Part shown: positions 11,372-22,880 of the stretch, one piece after another
Layout: every line of letters begins with the position of its first letter
Numbering within the stretch: the stretch's first letter is position 1
Assembly (NCBI GenBank): GCA_028622995.1
Contig: JAJQJQ010000008.1
Location: 682,001 to 746,000 of the forward strand
DNA length: 64,000 nucleotides
DNA from: Panagrolaimus kolymaensis
Taxonomy: Eukaryota; Nematoda; Chromadorea; Rhabditida; Panagrolaimidae
Reading direction: 5' to 3'
Notes under the pieces: generated by a model
Told to the model about the DNA's origin: nothing
Database searches by the model: none
Seen by the model: the letters and a program-made list of their open reading frames with translations, nothing else
Position numbers and translations under genes: made by a program

Positions 11372-12969
11372 ATGCGGTGCTACTTTGGGCTTTTAGTGAT
11401 TGGGTTCATTTTTGTGTCACAATGTTCAGCCGCAACGGATACTTACACCCAAAAAGTTATTACACTTTTAAAGAATCAATTAACTCAACAAAATCTTGTT
11501 GATATGTTTAAACGAGGAGGAAGCTGTAAGTTTGTTATTTAAAATTTCCAATCTTTATTTATTTAATAAAATGATTTGCTGTTTTTTAGTGGACCCCGCA
11601 ATTTCAACTATGCTTCAAACCGTTCCAAATACTGAAGTTCCTGCATATACTTGCTTTATCACAAATATGAATGGAGCCATGAATGCTGCTCGGGCTAACA
11701 CCGGAGATATTTCTGCTATTCTCGTCTACTATAAGGGAGTATGCAAAAGTGATGCAAATTTAAATCAAGCTATGAACCTTTTAACTGATAAAACCGTTCA
11801 AGAGCGACTTCGAGGAGTTGCAACTAAAATGGTTAATGACATTATTCCAGTTCAAATTCGTCCCGTTGCTTTAGCTGTAATTGGTCAAGCTTTTTCAAAA
11901 CAAAATATTACTCTTGCTCAAGCAAATAGTTATATTAAAACAGCTAAAAATATTAATACTGCCACCAAAAATGCTCTCTTTAAAAGAGTTCCTTCACTTA
12001 AAAGTGTTTTAAATCCAAAAGGTTAGTATGTCCAAAAATTTTTAATTAAAACTTTTAGTCTAGTTTAAAACTATAAGGAAAACCGAATAAAAAAATAACT
12101 TTTTAAAATGTTTTTAAAATAATAAATAGAGGATGATGTTCACATTATTGAAATTGGGTACTATAACATGTTTTACCTTTCACCATGATAGTCCCAATTT
12201 TTTATCCTAAAAAGCAAGCGATACGAAATTTTGATATTTCAAAGATTGCGTTTTCATAATGCTTTTAAAATTATGTTTGAATTATCCATTTTATAATTTA
12301 CTATCAAATCTTTAAGAACAAGATTTTAATTAACATTTTTTAATTATTTTATTGCAAAAAAAAAAAGCCAGACTAATAATGATTTTATTTAAAAAGAATT
12401 AAATCAATCAATTTATCGGATTATTATTTTTGTTATTTCAAAGATCACATTTTTTACGATCATTAGTTTTGCTTCAGATAATCCATTTTTTTTTTACAAA
12501 TTACAACTTTCACGAATATTGGTTTTTTGTTGTTGAGTAGGCGATGATGATCAAAAACTAACCCCATTAATTTTTTTAAACATCTGCCTTTTTTTTCTTT
12601 TTTTTCTTTTGATTAATACACTTTCAATTTTTTTCAGGAGCTTATTATAAACCCTATAACGTAATTTTATCAAATCTCCCAATTTTAATTTCAAATAAAC
12701 TTCCAACTGGAACCCTTAAAAAAAATATTAATGCTGCCATTGTTAAAATGTATGATTATGGTCACAAAAATGCAGCGGAATATGTGAATGCAGCAATAAA
12801 ATGGATTAAAGCTCAACCCATTGCAGCTTCTCAAAATGCCGCTCCCGTTCTAACAGCATATCGACAAGGTTCACTTAAATTAATTCAAAATGCTAAGATG
12901 GTTCTCGCATTACCAATGACGCAAGAAACCATTTCAAATTATTTGAAAAATCCTTATCAAATTCCATAG
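11372..12969 (+). CDS. Secreted protein of tandem family, member 1
   Basis: There are three exons: 11372-11525, 11590-12021 and 12638-12969, with both introns in phase 1, encoding 305 residues. The start is the ATG immediately before a signal peptide (MRCYFGLLVIGFIFVSQCSA, cleavage expected after SA). The mature protein is largely helical, rich in Ala, Asn, Gln and Lys, with two conserved Cys in exon 2 (TCFITNMNGA and YYKGVC) that may form a disulfide. It has no transmembrane helix after the signal and no retention motif, so secretion is expected. I do not recognise the family and no enzyme motif is visible. Exon junctions read through cleanly (FKRGGS-LDPAIS, NPKG-AYYKPYN). The second intron is 616 bases, long for the window. 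Confidence 0.9.
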
Positions 12970-14469
12970 GTTTCATATTTACTTTTTTTTATTGGTGCAA
13001 GCTCCCATTTTTTTTGTCGAAAAGCCTTTTTTCATTGATGAATTCTTTTATTTGTACGCATTATATCGAATTACATATTTGCTATTTATTCGATTTCAAT
13101 TTTTTAAAGCATTTGTTTATATTTAAATTAATTAATAAAGAATATACAATTCTTAAGTCTTGCAAAAAAGTTATTTTACAATTTTAGAACAAAAAATTTA
13201 AAAAAAATGATTCATTCAAAAATTCAAAAAATTAATAAACAATAAAGCTTTTGTCTTTTCTTCCTTTTTGACGAACTAAAAGTGTTTTTTTGTTTGTTAA
13301 AGAAATAAAGAAAGCAGAAAAAAGCATCCATTTTTGTTGATAAACACTCTCTCTCTGTCTGACACGTGATTATTTTCGTTGCAATTTTTTTTATTGTTTA
13401 GATGAAAAAGAAAGATCCGCGTCACTCTTTTCAAAAAACATAGCAGTGTTTTTTTTTAGTTTAAAGTATCAAAATTATAAAAAAATCCTTATTGTTTTAA
13501 ATAATTGTATCGTAATATTAAATTTAACTTTTGGTTGGATGTGTATGCTATGTCGATGTGTAATAAATATTTAATCTATGAAGAAAAAATATGTCTATTT
13601 GCTTTTCAACTACAAAATATTTGTGTTTTTTTTTCTTCAACTCACATTTATTTGAACTCTCGTAATATAAAAATATTACTATTTTTTTCGAAGTAAATCG
13701 GAAAGTATTTGTTTGAGCTTCCAAAACTTTAGTTTTGTCTGAAGTAGGCTTTGCAATTTCATATATAAATTTTAATTGTATTCAACGTGGAGATTGTTTT
13801 CCAAATTTGAATTATAACTTCCTTGCTTGGCAATAGCTTGAACAAATTGTTTTTGTTCGTTTTTAAACCAAATATTTAGATAAAACAAATAACAAATGAT
13901 TTATGTATAAATTTTATCTTCAAGGATTTTTGGCATTTTTTTAAAAAATTTTGTTCAAGAAAATAAAAAAAAATATAAATGAAAAATTCAAAGTAATTAT
14001 TGACGGAAAAAAACTGTCACTTTTCTTTGAAGCAGACTAATTTTTTCGTCGAAGAAAAAAAACACACAAAAAAATAAAAATTAAAAAAAAAATCAGATAA
14101 GAAAATTACTGGTTATGAGAAAATGTGTGTTTCACTTGTCCTTATTTTAAAAGCGGAGTACAAAGTACATCATTCAAAAGTTTTTTTTCTATCCTGAAAT
14201 TTTTTATTTTTTTAACTTCTGGGTTTTTTTGATTCATTGTTTTTTGAATTTATTCTATGATTTGCATTTTTCCTTCTTGGATTATCAACAGTTTGCAGTT
14301 TGCCTAAAGTGAGAGTTCAGCCCGACATAGAAACTTTTTACCTTTCATTTTCGCGCGCTCAGGTTTTGTTAATGCCCACTTAACTAAATTAGTAGTAAAA
14401 TGGATCCTTTTTATATTTTTTTTACAAATCCGTAAAATTTAATACAATAATAGTTTATAGGCTTAAAAA
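12970..14469. other. Intergenic region between family members 1 and 2
   Basis: No gene is seen. 13170-13460 resembles repeat blocks A/B (AAAAATTCAAAAAATTAATAA, GATGAAAAAGAAAGATCCGCG, CATAGCAGTG). The remainder is AT-rich with homopolymer tracts and short ORFs lacking any domain. Confidence 0.5.
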
Positions 14470-14910
14470 TTAGTTCATAATAAAAATGGAGAGATGTTTG
14501 CTTACTTTTGAATTGAGTTTTTTTTGTTGATCATGATTTTCAAAGTCCATAATTTTTAAAACTACGCAATTCAAAAATTTACACAAAATTATTCCATTTG
14601 GAAAAAATATTTTTGCACTATCGATAATTATTTTAATATTATTAGCGTTGATGTGTATCAAAATTAATTAATGATACAAACAAAACTATCCAAAATACAT
14701 CGCATAATTTTTTTTAATTCAACGATACCCGACGCAAAAAAGAGATTAGCACTTTTTTGTTAAACAAAAAATGGATAAAAGTGTACCCATTTTTTTGTAT
14801 CCTCGTAGTTCGTCACTTTTAGTCCAACAAATTGCATTATTTTTTCATTTAAAATAAAAATCATTTAATAACAAAAACTTTATTAGTTTTATTTTTGTTG
14901 TAATAAAAAA
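14470..14910 (+). promoter_or_regulatory. Conserved upstream region of secreted-protein gene 2
   Basis: Counterpart of 10985-11371. The match runs to the ATG and keeps the order GTTTGCTTAC, TTGATCATGATTTTCAA, AATTATTTTAATAT, GACGCAAAAAAGAGATTAGCA, ATGGATAAAAGTG, CACTTTTAGT. The duplication that made genes 1 and 2 therefore included about 400 bp of upstream DNA. Confidence 0.5.
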
Positions 14911-16837
14911 ATGCGGTGCTATTTGGGTTTATTGTTGGTGATTGGATTGATTGTGACACAATGTTCAGCAGCGGTGGATACTTACACTCAAAAGGTTATT
15001 ACAATTCTGAAAAATCAATTAGATCAACAAAATCTTGTTGATTTATTTAAACGTGGAGGAAGCTGTAAGTTTTTTTTCTTAAAAATTAATGATTTAATAA
15101 AACTTTTTGTTGAACCAAATGATACTTTTCATTTTCGATAATAGAGAAAGATTTCATTGTAGAATTTGAAAAATTGGCTACAAAAAATCAAGAAATAGTG
15201 GTCCTATAAAGATTTTTTTTTATTTTTCGTCACAAAGTCACAAAAAATTTCGGATACTTTCTTTTCCAACTCCTTGCGAGAATCCTTTGAAAACAGTTAA
15301 AATTATCCTCTTACATTTATAGCAAAATTAAATTAAAAAAATGTCAATAATTTTAGAAAATAAAATCATTGAAAGTTAATAAGCTTTACTCTTCCTCGAC
15401 AATCAAATCCAAATCTCGTTTCCATAAATGATGGCTAATTAATTATTTTTTTGAAAAATATTTTATTCTTTTTTAGTGGACCCATCAGTTTCAACGATTC
15501 TTCAAATCCTTCCAAATGCAGAAATTTCTGCTTTCACATGCTTTATCACAAATATGAATGGAGCCATGAATGCTGCAAACGCCAATACCGGAAACATTTT
15601 TGATGTTGTCGTTTATTACAAAGGTGTTTGCAATAGTGATGCAAATTTAAATAAAGTTATGGATGTTTTAACTGATAAACAAACTCAACTTAAAGCGGTT
15701 GTAACTAAAATGGTTAATGGCATTATTCCAGCTCAAGTTCGTCCGGTCGCTTTAGCTTTGATTGGTCAATCATTTTCAAATCAAGCTATCACGGTTGCTC
15801 AAGCAAATAATTATGTTAAAACTGTTAAAAGTATGAGTACTGCAACAAAAAATGCTCTCTTTGCAAGAGTTCCTTCACTTAAAAGTGTTATCAATCCAGC
15901 AGGTTAGTTAGCAGAATTCAAATTAGAAGTGGTGTGTTTTAAATAGAAAACTGCTGTAGCTCAGATAAATTTGCAAACAATTATTTGCATATAAAACTTT
16001 AAAAACATTTTTTTCAGAGGGTTTTAAAATTCATTTCGTGAAACCAAAAAAAATAGAGCCCTGGTTTTTGAAAAAATCATTTTATCTTTCTTTTTACCAA
16101 ATTCAAAGATCACACATTTTTTAATAACCATAACAATCAATCAACATAACTTTGGATAATCCTTTTTATATTCATTTTTCAAATTGAAAAAAAATATATT
16201 TGGCATTTCTTTTTTTGTTCAAGAATCCAAACTTTTAATGAGATTTCAAAAAAATTGTTCAATTCAGTTTCCCTTTTTTTTTTGTAATTCGGAGATCACA
16301 TTTTTTCGATCTTCATTATAGCCAGTCAGATAATGCATTTTTTACAAATTACTTTTTTCGATTACTGGGGTTTTTTTTTTTGTGTAGGCGATGATGATCA
16401 AAAAACTTTTTAATCTTCCTTTATCCATTTTTTTCCCCTCTCATTTTTTAAATCCATAAATGAAACTTTTTTATAATTAAATATTATTTACAAATTTTTT
16501 TCCAGGAGTTTATTATAAACCCTTCAATGTTTTATTAACAAATCTCCCAACTTTAATTTCAAATAAAGCTCCAACTGGAACCGTTAAAACTAATATCAAT
16601 GCTGCGCTCGTTAAAATGTATGATTATGGTCACAAAAATGCTGGAGAATGGATTCAAGCCGCAATCAAATGGATTAAAGCTCAACCCATTGCCGCTTCAC
16701 AAAATGTCGATCCAGCTTTAACCGCTTATCGACAAGGTTCACTTAAATTGATTACGAATTTAAAGATGGCTCTCGCCGTTCCAATGACACAAGAAACCAT
16801 TCAAAATTTCTTGAAAAATCCTTATCAATTTCCATAG
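14911..16837 (+). CDS. Secreted protein of tandem family, member 2
   Basis: Exons 14911-15064, 15477-15902 and 16506-16837 encode 303 residues. Exons 1 and 3 have exactly the lengths seen in member 1 (154 and 332), and exon 2 is two codons shorter, where member 1 has VQERLRG. The signal peptide is MRCYLGLLLVIGLIVTQCSA. Most residues match member 1, including the two exon-2 Cys, YDYGHKNA and AYRQGSLKLI. The first intron (412 bases) is much longer than the 64 bases in member 1, while the coding sequence stays open. That pattern suggests selection on the protein rather than a recent copy. Function unknown; secretion expected. Confidence 0.9.
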
Positions 16838-17657
16838 AATCCAATAATTACTTTTTATTTGTCGTTATTTGTGAGAAATAATAAAAAGTAAAATAAGGAA
16901 ATGAAATAAATAAATAAATTTTTAATGTTGTATATTTAAAAATCAAAAAATCACGTAACATAAAGCAAAAATATATTCGAATAAAAATTATAAAACTGGA
17001 TAGTTCTTCATTTTTTCGAATGGCTTGTTTTGATTTCAAAGATGGTTAATTTGTTGTTGCTTGAAAATGTCAGAAAAATCGTATTAAAGGTTTTTTTCTT
17101 CTGGTATATCTTCGAGACATTTTAACATTTTCGCGTTAAAGTAAAAAAGTTTATTTGAAAAGTTATTTTATTATATAAAATACATTTGCCCCACAAGCTA
17201 GAAAGATTCTTTAAGAAACATTTCCTAAAAACATTTATAATCAAAAGAAACATGTTTTTCTTCCAAACTATTATCTTTCTTTTTGCAATAAAATTCTATT
17301 TTCGTCACTCACTAATTATTATTTCATCTTGATTGTTTAAGGCCATTTATGATTTCTATACACCGTGGTTTTTTAATTATTTTTTGAAACGAAACGAAAA
17401 AAAAAAATAGACTCTTTGATTTTGGTGACTATGTTGTATCTAATGGACTTCGCAAATATAAAAATTGACAGGAGAGAGAGAGAGATTATGTTTTATGATT
17501 TATATTCTCATTATTAACGCCCGCTCATTTATTTATTTTTTATTTGTTACAAAAATAGCATTTTTGTTCAAAAGTCTACCTTTAAAAAGGGGATAAAATA
17601 TGTTTTTAAAAGTTATTATTTTCACAAAATATTAGTTCTTTGGTGGAAATTGGAATA
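16838..17657. other. Intergenic region between family members 2 and 3
   Basis: No gene or repeat is recognised. A short GAGAGAGAGAGA run lies at about 17473-17485. The 70 bases before 17658 are the probable leader of member 3. Confidence 0.4.
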
Positions 17658-19113
17658 ATGAAGTATATATTTTTCCTATTTACTGTCATTCTATTGGCAG
17701 GGCATTGTTTCGCCGTGGATTCATATACCAAAGCCATCGTTGCTGCATTACAAAAACAATTATCCATTTCAACTTTGAATGATTATTTTAAAAGAGTTGG
17801 AAGCTGTAAGTTTTTTTATTCGTTTAACAAAACTCAAAGACCAGCACAGAAAAAAAATATGGCGGCTGCTATGCATTTAAATTAAAATATTATTTTTTAT
17901 TTAGTGGATCCATCGCTAACTACTGTACTCATGTATGGTCCAAATGCCAATGTCAATGGTTTACTTTGTCTCGTCTCCAACTTCAATGGAGCCATAGATA
18001 CTATTCGAAACAATTTGGGAGATGTTTTCTCTGTTGTCACCTATTATCAAGGAAAATGTAATACTGATCCAAATTTAAATAAAGCTTTAGCGGCTTTGGC
18101 GGATAAAGAGGCTCAAGGAAGGCTTAAAATTGTTGCACAAAATATTATTAATTCACTTCCAACTCAAGTGGCAAGTCTTGCCACGGATGCTTTAAATCAA
18201 TGCTTCTCAAATAATGATATCACGGTGGCTCATGCAAAACAATTTGCAACAAGAATTAAAAATTTAAAAACTGCAACCAAACAAGCAATTATGGCTAAAT
18301 TGCCTTCGACCAAGAGTTTCTTCAATGCGAAAGGTAAGTTGATGGAAGTTTAAGCCATAAAAAAAGCCAGAACAGCAACTTAAAAAGTTGAAGGGCTTTC
18401 ATTCAATTTTCTTCTTTAAAATAAGTTTAAAAAAACCTGATTTTTTGTAAGAATGAAAAATTTTTCCAAATTTGAATAACCAATTTTAAAATGATTTCTT
18501 CTATTTTTGAATTAAAAAAAGTATTAAATTACAAAAGTTTATAACACTAAAAATCCGAAATCAATTTCTTTTTTTAAAAGCAAATTTTTACTTTATATTT
18601 TCAAAATATTTATTTTTATTTTTTTAAATTTTTTTTTGCATGGGTTTCATAGTTGTCAAAGAATTAATGCAAAGTTTTGTTTTAAAACCTTTTAAAAAAA
18701 CATTCCATTTCTTCTGTGTGTTTTTTGTTGCAATTTTTTCTTTGTTTTAGCCATTAATTTTGGATCAAATCATTTTTTTAGGTGCTTACAATGCCCAATA
18801 TACTGTGCTTCTCAACAACTTCCACATTCTTCTCACAGATACTGTTCCTACAGCCGAACAAAAAACCAAAGTCAATAATGCCATTGCAAAAGCATTCGAA
18901 TATGTTCACAAAAATGGTGTGGAATATTTGGATTTTATTTTTGGTTGGTTAAAAAGTCTCCCAATCAATTCATCAGTTTCAAGTAATTTGGCTTCAACCG
19001 CAGCATTCACAAGTGCATCAACTAAAATTACTGCAGCTGGAAAGGCTGCCCTTTCTTTGCCTCCCACTCAACAAGCAATAGAAAATATTTTTACTGATCC
19101 ATATCAAATTTAA
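17658..19113 (+). CDS. Secreted protein of tandem family, divergent member 3
   Basis: Exons 17658-17805, 17905-18333 and 18782-19113 encode 302 residues, again with two phase-1 introns and a 332-base last exon. The ATG at 17658 starts a clear signal peptide (MKYIFFLFTVILLAGHCFA). Sequence identity to members 1 and 2 is much lower, but the backbone is kept: VDSYTKAIV..LQKQL, DYFKR.GS-LDPS, the paired exon-2 Cys, and a C-terminus ending in DPYQI against NPYQIP. It has one additional Cys (NQCFSNN). The downstream AATAAA (about 19160) is a plausible poly(A) signal. It is the oldest split in the cluster, and its upstream region is not shared with the other two. Function unknown. Confidence 0.88.
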
Positions 19114-20699
19114 AATTATGTAAAAATTAATTTTGTGAAATTAGTTTTGTGTTGAAAAAAATAAATTAAATATAAAATTTATATATTTTTATTAGAGTTT
19201 TTGTGTTTGGCTTTTTTGATACTATGAAATTTTTGTTTTGGATAGGATTTATTAAACCCGACAAATTCAGAATATTGTAAAAGTTTGGGCAATTGGAGCT
19301 AGCACCAACACTATGATTTTGATTGATAAACGCTAAATAAAATCATGCAAGATTTTTACCTTTTTTTCCTTCATATTTTTGTCTTTTTTCATTATTGACC
19401 AAAAGAGCAATGCAATTAATAAAACTTAAAAAAAAATAATTTTTTTGTTACCAAACTAAAAAAATACCATTTAAAATATTCAGAGAAAAAAACTCTTAAA
19501 AATGAAAGAAAAAAATTATAGCAGAAACTGGTGTCGTCGGCGGCAGCGATCAACATTATCGAAGACTTTTTTTAATAAATTTTTTGTTATTTTTTTTTTT
19601 CATATCGGCAGCGTGTAACACACAAATTCAATCTTAGAAAAAAAAGAAGCAATGAAAATTTTTTTTGTTCATTTCAGCAAGACCTTCGAATATGTTTATC
19701 GCCGCAAAAAAAAGTGAGACAATTTCATTCAAAAAAAGGGAAGAAAGAACAAAAAGTTTGATTTGTTAACTATATCTTTTTGCCGAAATTATTTTCGTAT
19801 ATTTTTAACTTCAAATTTAATTGTTTGTTATCTGCTCTGGCATAACATAATGAGTTAAATAGTGATTCGCGGTGGTATTTAGGTGGGGTATATTAGGATG
19901 CTATTCAAAGAACATTACTTCTTTTTTTTTCTTTTTTTTTCTTTTTTTTCCATTCTATAAGTCCTTTACTTTAATGAATGTTTTCTTTTCAAAGGTTTAA
20001 CTAAATAAAAAATTAAGGCATAAAAAAAGATTAAAACCAATATTCAAAAAATAAAATAAAAAACAAAAATTTGACAACAATGATAATGTTTTTTTTGTCG
20101 CTGCTTATTTGTTTCATTTATCGTAAAAGCGCATTGTAAATAACCTTTGGAATAAAAAATGCGCAAAAAATAAATATTTCTTTATGCTTTTTTTTTATTT
20201 TCAGCAATGCAGCATCAATGTAACAAAATAGAAGAATAAAATATTGAAAAACACTGACGCGCTTTTTTTTGTTGAATAAATATGTTTTTCAATATCGTCA
20301 TGCAGGTGTTGACGATGAGCCAACGAAATCTTTATGAGGCAGTTTTAAATTTTGCGATGGATTTTTCAATATTTTGTTTGTGTAGTATGGGCTCCAGTTT
20401 CAGGATTGACAAAGTTTAGGCTATGGTTAACAGTTAAAAGATGATAGGAAGTAAGCTTTCGAAGACAAAGTCTTGTCTAATAATATGCAAAAAATTGAAA
20501 GAAAAAAACAACTATGAAAGTATGTGCACCTTAAAAAGAAGTGCCAAAATTAAATAAAAGCAAATTATAATAAATTAAAATTAATATAAAAAAGAAAAAA
20601 GAAACAAAAAAGAACTAAAAAAATAATTCACTTTTGTTTTTTATTGGTGAATATTCATTCTCGCAACATTTAAGATTATTTTTTTGGGATTCTATGTTT
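19114..20699. other. Intergenic AT-rich region
   Basis: No gene is supported. The stretch contains long T runs (for example 19920-19950, three CTTTTTTTTT blocks) and no ORF above 60 residues. It leads directly into the satellite array. Confidence 0.5.
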
Positions 20700-22473
20700 T
20701 TAAACCAAAAATTCTTAAAATCTTCTGCCAATCATATTTTTGCTCGTAGAGTTCGAACATTTGAAAACAAAATTACATAAATTTAATCATTCCTCAAAGT
20801 TTATGAATGCAAAGAAAATATTTAAGTTTGATCAACAGAAACAAAATTATTTATTTTTTTAAAACCAAAAATTCTTAAAATCTTCTGCCAATCATATTTT
20901 TGCTCGTAGAGTTCGAAAATTTGAAAACAAAATTACATAAATTTAATCATTCCTCAAAGTTTATGAATGCAAAGAAAATATTTAAGTTTGATCAACAGAA
21001 ACAAAATTATTTATTTTTTTAAAACCAAAAATTCTTAAAATCTTCTGCCAATCATATTTTTGCTCGTAGAGTTCGAACATTTGAAAACAAAATTACATAA
21101 ATTTAATCATTCCTCAAAGTTTATGAATGCAAAGAAAATATTTAAGTTTGATCAACAGAAACAAAATTATTTATTTTTTTAAAACAAAAAATTCTTAAAA
21201 TCTTCTGCCAATCATATTTTTGCTCGTAGAGTTCGAACATTTGAAAAAAAAATTACATAAATTTAATCATTCCTCAAAGTTTATGAATGCAAAGAAAATA
21301 TTTAAGTTTGATCAACAGAAACAAAATTATTTATTTTTTTAAAACCAAAAATTCTTAAAATCTTCTGCCAATCATATTTTTGCTCGTAGAGTTCGAACAT
21401 TTGAAAACAAAATTACATAAATTTAATCATTCCTCAAAGTTTATGAATGCAAAGAAAATATTTAAGTTTGATCAACAGAAACAAAATTATTTATTTTTTT
21501 AAAACGAAAAATTCTTAAAATCTTCTGCCGGTCATATTTTTGCTCGTAGAGTTCGAACATTTGAAAACAAAATTACATAAATTTAATCATTCCTCAAAGT
21601 TTATGAATGCAAAGAAAATATTTAAGTTTGATCAACAGAAACAAAATTATTTATTTTTTTAAAACAAAAAATTCTTAAAATCTTCTGCCAATCATATTTT
21701 TGCTCGTAGAGTTCGAACATTTGAAAAAAAAATTACATAAATTTAATCATTCCTCAAAGTTTATGAATGCAAAGAAAATATTTAAGTTTGATCAACAGAA
21801 ACAAAATTATTTATTTTTTTAAAACCAAAAATTCTTAAAATCTTCTGCCAATCATATTTTTGCTCGTAGAGTTCGAACATTTGAAAAAAAAATTACATAA
21901 ATTTAATCATTCCTCAAAGTTTATGAATGCAAAGAAAATATTTAAGTTTGATCAACAGAAACAAAATTATTTATTTTTTTAAAACCAAAAATTCTTAAAA
22001 TCTTCTGCCAATCATATTTTTGCTCGTAGAGTTCGAACATTTGAAAAAAAAATTACATAAATTTAATCATTCCTCAAAGTTTATGAATGCAAAGAAAATA
22101 TTTAAGTTTGATCAACAGAAACAAAATTATTTATTTTTTTAAAACCAAAAATTCTTAAAATCTTCTGCCAATCATATTTTTGCTCGTAGAGTTCGAACAT
22201 TTGAAAACAAAATTACATAAATTTAATCATTCCTCAAAGTTTATGAATGCAAAGAAAATATTTAAGTTTGATCAACAGAAACAAAATTATTTATTTTTTT
22301 AAAACGAAAAATTCTTAAAATCTTCTGCCGGTCATATTTTTGCTCGTAGAGTTCGAACATTTGAAAACAAAATTACATAAATTTAATCATTCCTCAAAGT
22401 TTATGAATGCAAAGAAAATATTTAAGTTTGATCAAAAGTAACAAAATTATTTATTTTTTTAAAACCAATAATT
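20700..22473. repeat. Satellite array, 11 units of exactly 160 bp
   Basis: Eleven near-identical units start at 20701, 20861, 21021 and so on every 160 bases to 22301, and a truncated unit ends near 22473. Each contains ATTCTTAAAATCTTCTGCC, TTTTTGCTCGTAGAGTTCG, ATTACATAAATTTAATCATT and TTTAAGTTTGATCAACAG. Units differ at a few diagnostic sites: AAAACC, AAAACA or AAAACG at the start; GCCAATC or GCCGGTC; GAAAACAAA or GAAAAAAAA. Units 6 and 11 share the CG/GCCGGTC type, and units 5-6 match 10-11, so a higher-order repeat of five units (800 bp) is visible. No ORF runs through the array. Confidence 0.97.
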
Positions 22474-22527
22474 CATATCGCCCTACCTATTTGTGGAATA
22501 AAACTGCATAATAATACCTACTTTGTT

Positions 22528-22876
22528 TGTCACGCGGTGACAGATAAGATATTGGTGTCGTCGAGGTGTCGGTTGATAGTCCTTGGGAGTTGGTTGCATC
22601 TTCTGTAGCTGGGATCTTCCAAATAAGACAAGAACATATTCACATACATCTTTATTCAGGATAAAACAACAACCAGCACAGACAAACATGTAACGACACA
22701 AGTACAACTACCAAAAGTGAGACAAAAGTAAAGCAAACAAAAGTATGCAAATAGGCTGCCATCTTGCTGGCTGTTTCGCTACAGGACAATCAAGAGGAGC
22801 GCGAAGTTTGAATGATAGAGGAAGCACAAGTGAGAGATTCTGCAGCAGGAGAATGTGGGAGATGAGCCACATGACA
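22528..22876 (-). mobile_element. Solo LTR of an LTR retrotransposon
   Basis: A 349 bp block begins TGTCACGCGG and ends CACATGACA, giving perfect TGTCA...TGACA ends, and is flanked on both sides by TGTT (22524-22527 and 22877-22880), a 4 bp target-site duplication. Its composition is markedly more GC-rich than its surroundings. On the minus strand it carries CCTGAATAAAGATG, a normal LTR poly(A) signal, which sets the orientation. No internal retroelement sequence is present, so it is a solo LTR left by recombination. A 4 bp duplication fits the Ty3/gypsy group or some BEL elements. ORFs across it are spurious. Confidence 0.8.
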
Positions 22877-22880
22877 TGTT

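Noticed and set aside
20700..22473. CRISPR array or tandem genes
   Set aside because: Whole 160 bp units are near-identical with no spacers and no ORF. It is a satellite.
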